In this document: positions 1 to 6,316 of the stretch, in pieces
Numbering within the stretch: position 1 is the first letter of the stretch
Layout of the letters: every line of letters starts with the position of its first letter
DNA from: an uncultured Campylobacter sp.
GTDB lineage: Bacteria; Campylobacterota; Campylobacteria; Campylobacterales; Campylobacteraceae
Direction: 5' to 3'
DNA: 15,655 nt
NCBI RefSeq assembly: GCF_937981295.1
Contig: NZ_CALJPC010000100.1
Location: forward strand, 1 to 15,655
Made by a program: the position numbers and the translations under genes
Notes under the pieces: model-generated
Databases searched by the model: none
Told to the model about the DNA's origin: nothing
What the model saw: the letters and a program-made list of their open reading frames with translations, nothing else

Positions 1-1
1 G

Positions 2-352
2 CTAGTCGAAATTTTATCTAAGAAGTGTGATAGCGGAGATTATGAAAGTTGCGGATTGCTCGGTCTAGCGCTTCTCAGTTCTATGGACAGATATGAGGAC
101 TCTGCCTATGCTTGTAAAAAAGCCTGTGAAGCCGGCGCAGCAAACTATTGCTATGTATTAAGTGTAATCGAAATACGGTACAGCGGGGACATAAATTCAG
201 CCATGAAATATCTTGGAAAGACATGCAAAAGAATAGATAGCGTATATAAAAACGAAGCGTGCAAGATAAACGAGGAATTGGAAAAATGCCTAAATGACAG
301 CGAGTGCAATCCTATAAAAAAAGCAAGAATTTTGTTAAAAAGCGTAAGATGA
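2..352 (+). CDS. Sel1-like cysteine-rich protein, 3' part (5' end outside window)
   Basis: The frame is open from base 2 to a TGA at 350-352 and gives about 116 residues with no start in view. An internal ATG at 56 is not the real start, because the 18 codons before it align residue for residue with the next gene. Cysteines come in short-spaced pairs (KKC-x7-C, KAC-x7-C, and a final C-x5-C in KCLNDSEC), the layout of Sel1-like/Helicobacter cysteine-rich proteins, whose helical hairpins are each clamped by a disulfide. Such proteins are normally exported; the signal peptide would lie upstream of this window. It is clearly a paralogue of the gene at 405-908 and ends in the same way (LNDSECNPI followed by a basic tail). 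The specific role is unknown. The family assignment is inferred from cysteine spacing. Confidence 0.75.
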   Translation, partial: LVEILSKKCDSGDYESCGLLGLALLSSMDRYEDSAYACKKACEAGAANYCYVLSVIEIRYSGDINSAMKYLGKTCKRIDSVYKNEACKINEELEKCLNDSECNPIKKARILLKSVR

Positions 353-404
353 TGTTATTTAAAAAGCCGTTTTATATATCAAAATTTTAAATAGGAGAGA
401 AAAC

Positions 405-908
405 ATGCAGAAAATTAAATTTATAATTCTAGCTTTAATATTTTTAATATGCTCTAGTATGGCAAGACCCATGGATTCGAGCTTTTTCAAAACTTGGGAA
501 GAAAAAGAGCTAAATTTAGAGTGCGATAGCGGCGATGGAAAATATAGCGCATGCACGAGGCTAGTCGAAATTTTATCCAAGAAGTGCGACGAAGGAGATT
601 ACGAAAGCTGCGGATCGCTCGGCGCGGTGCTTTTAGTTACAATGGGTAGATATAAAGATTCCGTTTCAGCATTAAAGAAAGCTTGCGGGGCAGACATGAT
701 GTATTATTGCTTTTTGCTAGCAGGGAATGAAATATTTTACGGCGGAAATATACATAGGGCTATCGGTTACTTTGACAAGGTTTGTTACGGAAAAAACAGC
801 GACAAGAAGGATTTTTCCTGCAAAATAAAGGAGCAATTAGAAATTTGCTTAAACGACAGCGAGTGTAATCCTATAAGAAAAGCGATGAGTATACTTGTAC
901 CAAAATAA
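405..908 (+). CDS. Secreted Sel1-like cysteine-rich protein
   Basis: This 167-residue protein starts at an ATG preceded by TAGGAG (392-397) at good spacing. Residues 1-20 form a signal peptide: basic MQKIK, a hydrophobic core, then a possible cleavage site after SMA. Cys16 lies in the hydrophobic stretch, but the preceding residues are a poor lipobox, so a lipoprotein is less likely. The mature part has ten cysteines in five pairs (40/50, 61/69, 94/102, 127/139, 148/154), typical of Sel1-like/Hcp-type proteins with disulfide-closed alpha-alpha hairpins in the periplasm or outside the cell. Members of this family in Helicobacter bind beta-lactams or modulate the host, but neither activity can be read from this sequence. 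It is a tandem paralogue of the upstream gene, 52 bp away, and probably arose by local duplication. Confidence 0.8.
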   Translation: MQKIKFIILALIFLICSSMARPMDSSFFKTWEEKELNLECDSGDGKYSACTRLVEILSKKCDEGDYESCGSLGAVLLVTMGRYKDSVSALKKACGADMMYYCFLLAGNEIFYGGNIHRAIGYFDKVCYGKNSDKKDFSCKIKEQLEICLNDSECNPIRKAMSILVPK

Positions 909-1025
909 AAATTTTAACAACGCGATAAATTTCATCCTTATAGCTGATGCACTTCGCAAAAAAAAGCAAGAATAAAGCCGCTAGAATATTACCGCCCACT
1001 TCCATCGTTTCGCTGCCATAAAATT

Positions 1026-1580
1026 TTACTCCGTCTCTAAAACCTCTCTCGCGTATTTCATCCCCAAATCATACGCCTTTTCATTTAGCGCGCGAGTTTT
1101 TTCAGGCACGGAGCGGAGCATTTGCTCTTTTACTAGCCCTGAGTCCATGCAGCGGCTAAGCTCTACTGCGATCGCTAGAGCCACGACACTTTGAGTGATG
1201 ACATTTCCAACTTCGTATTTTGCGATGGTAATGATTGGAATTTCATAAATTTTAAAGTTTATCCTATCCTCATCGCTCGGCGCTACTAAATTCGGCTCAA
1301 TTACGATCACGCCGCCTTTTTTCACGCCATTTTTGAAAGCATCGTAGCTACTCTGCGCCGTTGCGAGCATGAAATCGATCGCGCCCTCACTCGCGTAAGG
1401 ATATAGAATTTCTTCATCGCTTAAGATAATATCCACTTTCGTAGGTCCGCCACGTACCTGAGAGGTATACGTAGATGCCTTGATTCCATAGCCGCCGTGT
1501 GCGATCTTTGCCGCAGCTAGAATTTCGCCTGCTAGGATTACGCCTTGACCGCCCACCCCCACAAATCTTAATTGATTCAT
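1026..1580 (-). CDS. oorC: 2-oxoglutarate:acceptor oxidoreductase, gamma subunit
   Basis: The 184-residue product matches the gamma domain of 2-oxoacid:acceptor oxidoreductases. It opens with the family's glycine-rich RFVGVGGQGVILAG segment (residues 5-18), followed by YTSQVRGGP near residue 40. In the OorDABC enzyme it joins the alpha, beta and delta subunits in the oxidative decarboxylation of 2-oxoglutarate to succinyl-CoA, with electrons passed to a flavodoxin or quinone-linked acceptor. It is the last gene of oorDABC: its ATG overlaps the oorB stop (ATGA) and its ribosome site AAGGA lies inside the oorB end, so the two are translationally coupled. No convincing terminator is visible in the 117 bp between it and the convergent Sel1-like gene. 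Confidence 0.95.
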   Translation of the reverse strand: MNQLRFVGVGGQGVILAGEILAAAKIAHGGYGIKASTYTSQVRGGPTKVDIILSDEEILYPYASEGAIDFMLATAQSSYDAFKNGVKKGGVIVIEPNLVAPSDEDRINFKIYEIPIITIAKYEVGNVITQSVVALAIAVELSRCMDSGLVKEQMLRSVPEKTRALNEKAYDLGMKYAREVLETE

Positions 1581-2422
1581 CTTAGTCCTTCAAAATTTAT
1601 CGCTTCGCCGCTTTGTGCCGCGTCTATCACCTTTTGATACGCCTTTGTGTATTCGGTATGCTCATTATCTTCATGTAAAACCCCAAGCGGAAATAGCCCC
1701 ACTCGCTCATCCTCGCTAAGAGCGTCAAATTTTACTTTAGAAATCGTGCGCGAATCAAGCCACTTTAGCATTTGCACCGCCTCGCTCATTTTATTTTTAC
1801 GACCCAAATTTACGTGGCAATTGCTAAAAATATCAAAAAAACTATAACCCTCGTGCTCAAAGCCCTTAGCCAAAAGTCGCTCGATTTTTTCGGGATTTGT
1901 CACGCTCTCGCGTCCGACAAAAGTTGCTCCAGCGGCAATCGCAAGCTTTGCCGCATCAAAGCTGGGATCGACATTGCCGTATTGCGCCGTAACCGTCCAA
2001 AACCCGCGCGGCGTCGTAGGGCTCGTCTGCGAGTTTGTAAGCCCGTAGATGAAATTATTTACCAAGATATGATTTAGATCGATATTGCGGCGGCATCCAT
2101 GGATCGTGTGATTGCCCCCTATCGCAAGCCCATCACCATCGCCAGTGACTACTATTACGTGTTTGCCTGGATTTGCAAGCTTGATACCCGTAGCATAAGC
2201 TATCGCGCGTCCGTGCGTCGTATGGACGGTATTGCAGTCTATGTAACTCGACATCCTACCGCTACAGCCGATACCGCTTACCACGCACACATCGTCCATG
2301 CTCCAGCCTACGCGGTCAATTGCGCGGATGATTGCTTTTAAGATCACTCCGTCGCCGCAGCCCCAGCACCAAAGTGTAGGCATCTTGTCCGTTCTTAGAT
2401 ATTTATCGTAATCAAACGCCAT
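1577..2422 (-). CDS. oorB: 2-oxoglutarate:acceptor oxidoreductase, beta subunit (TPP-binding)
   Basis: This 281-residue subunit carries the thiamine diphosphate and cluster-binding part of the enzyme. WCWGCGDG (Cys19, Cys22), Cys53 in SGIGCSGR and Cys202 are the expected four ligands of a [4Fe-4S] cluster. VTGDGDGLAIGGNH (residues 92-105) with the following VNN is the Mg-TPP motif. The length fits the family. The gene starts directly after the oorA stop with no spacing, and its ribosome site AAGGAG is formed by the last codons of oorA. It overlaps oorC by 4 bp. In Campylobacter and Helicobacter this oxygen-sensitive complex replaces the NAD-linked 2-oxoglutarate dehydrogenase of the TCA cycle. 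Confidence 0.96.
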   Translation of the reverse strand: MAFDYDKYLRTDKMPTLWCWGCGDGVILKAIIRAIDRVGWSMDDVCVVSGIGCSGRMSSYIDCNTVHTTHGRAIAYATGIKLANPGKHVIVVTGDGDGLAIGGNHTIHGCRRNIDLNHILVNNFIYGLTNSQTSPTTPRGFWTVTAQYGNVDPSFDAAKLAIAAGATFVGRESVTNPEKIERLLAKGFEHEGYSFFDIFSNCHVNLGRKNKMSEAVQMLKWLDSRTISKVKFDALSEDERVGLFPLGVLHEDNEHTEYTKAYQKVIDAAQSGEAINFEGLR

Positions 2423-3544
2423 TTAAAGCTCCTTTACTTTCTCGATAATCTCGCTAGGGCTAATCGGTCTGCCGTTTGCCTTAAGAAGCGTCTTAAAATC
2501 ATCTCTCAAACAAACGCGCTGCACCTCTAGCAGATACTGCCCTAAATTTAGCTCGGCGATCAAAATTTTATTAAATCTCTCCCCTAGCTCCATTAGCTTG
2601 CGCGCAGGGCTTGGCCATAGCGTGATCGGGCGAAAAAGTCCCACACGCACGCCTTGCCCTCGTAGCTTTAAAATCGCGTCTTTTGCTGCTAAGCTAACGC
2701 TGCCGTAGGCGATGATACAAGCATCAGCGTCATCTAGCATAAATTCCTCATATTGCACGATCTCATCTTCATGCGCCGAAATTTTATTAAAAAGCCTTTT
2801 TATAGAGCGATCCACGATCTGCTCATTTTCGGTCGGAAAGCCCTTCGCGCCGTGATGCAGCCCCGTTATGTGATAGTGGTATCCCCTAAAAAAGGGATTT
2901 AGCACCGCAGGCTTATCGGGCGCAGCATCGTAGGGCTCATAATCTTTCGGACTACCTTTAAATTCCGCCCTACGCTCGATTTTTAGATCCGAAATTTCAG
3001 GCAGCATCGCCTTAGCCTGCATATGCCCAAGCGTCTCATCAAGTAGCAAAAATACCGGCGTCATAAACCGCTCGGCTAAATTGAAGGCGCGCACGGTTTG
3101 CGTATAAGCCTCCTTTAGTGAGCCCGGGCACAGCGCGATGCTTTGAAAATCGCCGTGAGTGGGGTTGCGAGCTTGCAAAATATCGCCCTGCGCCACTCGC
3201 GTAGGAAGCCCGGTGCTAGGACCTCCGCGCATAACATTTACGATTAAAAGCGGAATTTCAGCGATAAAGCCAAGTCCAATCTGCTCTGATTTTAGCGAAA
3301 TTCCAGGGCCGGAGCTTGCCGTCATCGCCTTCGCACCGCTCATAGACGCGCCCAAAGCTACAGAAATGCCTGAAATTTCATCCTCCATCTGGATAAATTT
3401 ACCTCCGACCTTAGGTAGCAAGCGACTCATCTCGTGCGCGATCTCGCTGCTTGGCGTGATCGGATAGCCGCCGAAAAAATTACAGCCGCAATCAATCGCT
3501 GCGCGCGCAATTAAGGCGTTACCTGTGGAAATTACCTCTCTCAT
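2423..3544 (-). CDS. oorA: 2-oxoglutarate:acceptor oxidoreductase, alpha subunit
   Basis: This 373-residue protein is the alpha subunit (pyrimidine-binding and transketolase C-terminal domains fused). Visible signatures are GNALIARAAIDCGCNFFGGYP at the N terminus, the GYPITPSSEI motif (residues 25-34) that contacts TPP and the 2-oxoacid, the EDEISG segment, and SSGPGISLKSE near residues 77-87. The second half (from about residue 240) has the VQYEEFMLDDAD and RPITLWP segments of domain II. Its ATG shares one base with the oorD stop (TAATG), so the two are coupled. With oorB it forms the catalytic core, and oorD supplies the electron-relay clusters. Confidence 0.95.
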   Translation of the reverse strand: MREVISTGNALIARAAIDCGCNFFGGYPITPSSEIAHEMSRLLPKVGGKFIQMEDEISGISVALGASMSGAKAMTASSGPGISLKSEQIGLGFIAEIPLLIVNVMRGGPSTGLPTRVAQGDILQARNPTHGDFQSIALCPGSLKEAYTQTVRAFNLAERFMTPVFLLLDETLGHMQAKAMLPEISDLKIERRAEFKGSPKDYEPYDAAPDKPAVLNPFFRGYHYHITGLHHGAKGFPTENEQIVDRSIKRLFNKISAHEDEIVQYEEFMLDDADACIIAYGSVSLAAKDAILKLRGQGVRVGLFRPITLWPSPARKLMELGERFNKILIAELNLGQYLLEVQRVCLRDDFKTLLKANGRPISPSEIIEKVKEL

Positions 3545-3855
3545 TATGCGTCCTTGGGTTTCATAAAATTATTGTTTTTGATCTTTTCTGCCATCTCTCT
3601 AGCCTGCGAGCTTAGACGAGCGAATTTAAAGCCCTTGGGCGCAACGAAAATCGCAAAATCTGGGCAGTGCAACTCGCACTCCCTACAGCCGATACAGGCG
3701 CCCTCATCCACCACGTCGATCATCATGCCTTGCACGGCGCCCTCGTCCTGTCTCATCGCAATCGCGCCGCTAGGACAGACGCTTACGCAGATGTTGCACG
3801 CCTTACAGCGGCCCTCATCCGTCCAGACGGCGCGCTGGCTCTCATTTTCGCTCAT
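3544..3855 (-). CDS. oorD: 2-oxoglutarate:acceptor oxidoreductase, delta subunit (2[4Fe-4S] ferredoxin)
   Basis: The 103-residue delta subunit is a bacterial-type two-cluster ferredoxin. It has CxxCxxCxxxCP at Cys17, 20, 23, 27 and a second set at Cys54, 57, 60, 64, which bind two [4Fe-4S] clusters passing electrons from the TPP site to the external acceptor. The ATG is preceded by AAGGAGAAAAT. It is the first gene of the operon, and its stop overlaps the oorA start by one base. In C. jejuni oorD is preceded by sucC-sucD; here it is preceded by a 393-bp gene-free spacer and then mdh, so transcription probably starts in that spacer. Confidence 0.95.
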   Translation of the reverse strand: MSENESQRAVWTDEGRCKACNICVSVCPSGAIAMRQDEGAVQGMMIDVVDEGACIGCRECELHCPDFAIFVAPKGFKFARLSSQAREMAEKIKNNNFMKPKDA

Positions 3856-4248
3856 ATTTTCTCCTTAATTTATCAAAATCTGCACTAAATACCGCCTCGC
3901 GATTTAAAATTTGAAATTTTGCGGCGCAAGCCCGCTTTGATCGCATTAAAGTCCTCTCGTTTTTAAATTTTGCAGAGTTTAAATTTTAAAATTTTGTGGC
4001 GTTTAAAAATTTTACGTCACGCAAAATTCTGCGCCAAAGTAAAATTTTAATCTATGAAATTTCACAGCGGGCAAAATTGCGCAAATTTTAAAATTCCGCA
4101 GCGAATGAAATTTTACGCTACACAATTCCGCGAGCTTAAATTTCTTACCAAAGTGAAATTTGATGCTGCAAATTCTATCGCAAGAATTCTGCGCTTTAAA
4201 ATTTTAGCTCTGTAAATTCCGCATCGCGTCGAATTCGCTTTATTTCCA
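3856..4248. repeat. Gene-free spacer mdh/oorD with phased AATT words
   Basis: I see no gene in these 393 bp; every frame is short and broken. From 4008 to 4235 the tetramer AATT (usually inside AAATTTT or AAATTCYGCG) recurs at 4008, 4025, 4043, 4058, 4075, 4092, 4109, 4124, 4139, 4157, 4171, 4185, 4200, 4215 and 4232. Steps are 14-18 bp (mean 16), with one extra copy at 4084. The sequence between the words is GC-richer and poorly conserved, with AAATTCCGC and AATTCTGCGC variants. An oorDABC promoter must lie near 3870-3960, but I cannot pick a single -10 box. sucCD, expected here from C. jejuni, is missing. Confidence 0.6.
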
Positions 4249-5130
4249 CTAAAACTTCAGTTCCGCTATCCGCTCACGCATCCGTTCAAGCTGCTCGTAA
4301 AACTCGCCCGAGTAGGCGAAATTTCTCTCTATCGCACCCATTTTACCGACGCTTACGAAGCGCCCCAAAGGCACTCCCGATCTATCCGCGACGCAGCATG
4401 CGAGCGTGCCGCAGGTATCAAAAAGGATGTATTTTATGATCTTTACGATGCCCGCAGCGGGCGCCAAATACGCCGACGTGCCCAGCAGCTCGCCGATCTG
4501 TGCACCGGCGCGTTTGGTATTTTGCACCGCACGCTCGAAAATTTCATCCGAAATTTCAAATCCTAGCTCATTTTTAAGCGCGATCATCTCTTCGCTATGC
4601 GGGCCCACGATCGCGCTTCTCATCGATGAAATTTCCTTGCCGCTCGCTCGCTCGAGTTCAAATTTAAGCCGCGCGCCGTCTAGCTCGCCCGCCATGCCGA
4701 TGACGCGCTCTTTTGCAAACCCGCTGGCCTGCAGCGCCGCATAGACCATCAGATCAAGCGGATTGGTAACGACGACGATAATGGAGTTAGGCGCATATTT
4801 TGCGGCATCTCGCGCGCATTGAGCGACGATGGCAGCGTTTACGCCAAACAGCTCCTCCCTGCTCTGCCCCGCCTTTCTTGCGTGCCCCGCCGTGATCACG
4901 ACGATGCCTGCCTCCGCTATGTCGCCGGGCTCCGTGCTGCCGCTTATGCGCAGGTCGCGCTCATAAACCGCCGCCGTATGGGCTAGATCGAGTGCCTTGC
5001 CGCTCGCGATCCGCTCTACGGCATCCACAAGCGCGATGCTATCTATCTTTTGGCTCAAAGAATCGCTTATGATAAGATCGTTCGCTACTGCCGCGCCGAT
5101 GTTTCCGGCGCCGAATATCGCTATTTTCAT
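4249..5130 (-). CDS. mdh: Malate dehydrogenase (NAD-dependent)
   Basis: The 293-residue protein belongs to the lactate/malate dehydrogenase superfamily and interconverts malate and oxaloacetate in the TCA cycle. GAGNIGAAVA close to the N terminus is the Rossmann loop, and an acidic residue in ALVDA after the second strand fits NAD preference. HARKAGQSREEL is the mobile substrate loop with the malate-type arginines, VVVTNPLD follows, and the catalytic histidine is in IVGPHSEEM. I chose the ATG at 5128-5130 (MKIAIFGAG), preceded by GGGAG seven bases away, rather than the in-frame upstream ATG at 5157, which would add nine untypical residues. It is co-oriented with mltG upstream (109 bp gap) and oorDABC downstream. 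Histidine-motif residues differ from the common GEHGD but fit the divergent epsilonproteobacterial form. Confidence 0.9.
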   Translation of the reverse strand: MKIAIFGAGNIGAAVANDLIISDSLSQKIDSIALVDAVERIASGKALDLAHTAAVYERDLRISGSTEPGDIAEAGIVVITAGHARKAGQSREELFGVNAAIVAQCARDAAKYAPNSIIVVVTNPLDLMVYAALQASGFAKERVIGMAGELDGARLKFELERASGKEISSMRSAIVGPHSEEMIALKNELGFEISDEIFERAVQNTKRAGAQIGELLGTSAYLAPAAGIVKIIKYILFDTCGTLACCVADRSGVPLGRFVSVGKMGAIERNFAYSGEFYEQLERMRERIAELKF

Positions 5131-5239
5131 TGTTATCTCCCAAATATCGGCCCGCATTTTTATAACTGCGGGGTTTAAATTTTAAAATTTAAAGACGAAA
5201 TCTCGTTTTTTAAATTTATTGCCGAAACGGCCTTAAATT

Positions 5240-6190
5240 TTACCTCTGCGCCTTTACGTTGCGCTCGTGCTCGGCTTGCGTGCGCGCAAAATCGTGAAGC
5301 CCCGTCTTTTTATTTCGCATAAAATACAGATACTCGCTCTTTGCGGGCGCGAAAACGGCGCGTATCGCATCGCGAGAGACCACGCACACGGGCTCTTTGG
5401 GAAGTCCGTCGTTGAGGTAGGTGTTGTAGTGGCTGGTGTCGGTGCGGATGCGCTGCGAAGTGATCTTGACGTGTGAAAACTCGCCGTAATTCAGCGTACC
5501 GTCCATCTGAAGACGCATATTTTTGGCTAAGCGATTGTCGATGACGGAGGCTACGAGTGGCATCTCATCTGCGTTTGCGGCCTCTTTTTGAATGACCGAG
5601 GCCTTGATCAGCACCTGCTTCCATGCCGTGGCGTTGTAATCGCCGCTAAGCTCGCGCGACAATCCTTCGTGGAATTTTTGCGCGCTTGAGATGAGGTGAT
5701 CGATGATATTTTTTTCGCTTTCGTTTTTGCTAATTTTATAGGTTTCAGGCACCAAAAAGCCCTCGTAAAACGGCGCCGTGGCGTTGTATTCACGCTCAAG
5801 CTCGCTAAAGCTTAGCCCGCGATCTTTCGCCAGCTGTTTTAAAAACACGATCGTAGTCTCTCCCGGGATCAGCTTGATCTCGTTCATCACGGGCTTTGCG
5901 ACGCTTAGCTCATATAAAAACTGATATTTGGGCAAATTTTCGCCGCTAAGCTCCAGCTCGCCGGTTTTTGCGCCGCCGTAAAAAGAAAGCAGTCTCGCGT
6001 CGAATTTGCTAAATTTAGGATAGCTCTTTGAGAGTTCGGATAAAATTTTCGTTGAGCTGCCCTGGCCTATCTGCACGGTTGCCGCGTTGCCGACGCGCTC
6101 GTGTAGATCAAAGCCTACGGCCAAAAGGACGATAGCCGCAAGCTCGATACAAATGCACGCCGCTTTGATGAGCTTTATAAAGAATTTCAT
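5240..6190 (-). CDS. mltG: Endolytic murein transglycosylase MltG (YceG family)
   Basis: This 316-residue inner-membrane protein has one N-terminal transmembrane segment (about residues 10-27) and a periplasmic YceG domain. Family motifs are EGFLVPETY (143-151), VIQKEAA with the presumed catalytic glutamate Glu203, LQMDGTLNYG (227-236), YNTYLNDGLPKEPV (255-268) and APAKSEYLYFM (281-291). MltG cleaves nascent glycan strands and is thought to set their length during elongation. The usual GLPPGPI motif reads GLPKEPV here, a modest divergence. Start ATG at 6188-6190 with AAAGGA upstream. It is divergent from the AsmA-like gene and followed by mdh, which has no obvious functional link. Confidence 0.9.
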   Translation of the reverse strand: MKFFIKLIKAACICIELAAIVLLAVGFDLHERVGNAATVQIGQGSSTKILSELSKSYPKFSKFDARLLSFYGGAKTGELELSGENLPKYQFLYELSVAKPVMNEIKLIPGETTIVFLKQLAKDRGLSFSELEREYNATAPFYEGFLVPETYKISKNESEKNIIDHLISSAQKFHEGLSRELSGDYNATAWKQVLIKASVIQKEAANADEMPLVASVIDNRLAKNMRLQMDGTLNYGEFSHVKITSQRIRTDTSHYNTYLNDGLPKEPVCVVSRDAIRAVFAPAKSEYLYFMRNKKTGLHDFARTQAEHERNVKAQR

Positions 6191-6215
6191 GCGTTCCTTT
6201 CAAAATTTAGCTAAA

Positions 6216-6221
6216 ATTATA
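6216..6221 (-). promoter_or_regulatory. Putative -10 box for mltG
   Basis: On the minus strand this reads TATAAT, 25 bases upstream of the mltG ATG, with TG shortly before it (TGCC then TATAAT). Campylobacter sigma-70 promoters depend mainly on the -10 region and lack a firm -35, so this is a reasonable but untested candidate. Confidence 0.4.
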
Positions 6222-6316
6222 GGCAAATAAGCCAAAATTTTGAATAAATTTCATATTATAAGCGCAGTTTTTCGGCACGTCCGATTTGGTTTTGGGCGTA
6301 GCTTTTTAATGGGACG

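Noticed and set aside
3856..4248. CRISPR-like array because of regular spacing
   Set aside because: The repeated word is only about 4-9 bases, units are 16 bp and variable, and no cas gene is present.
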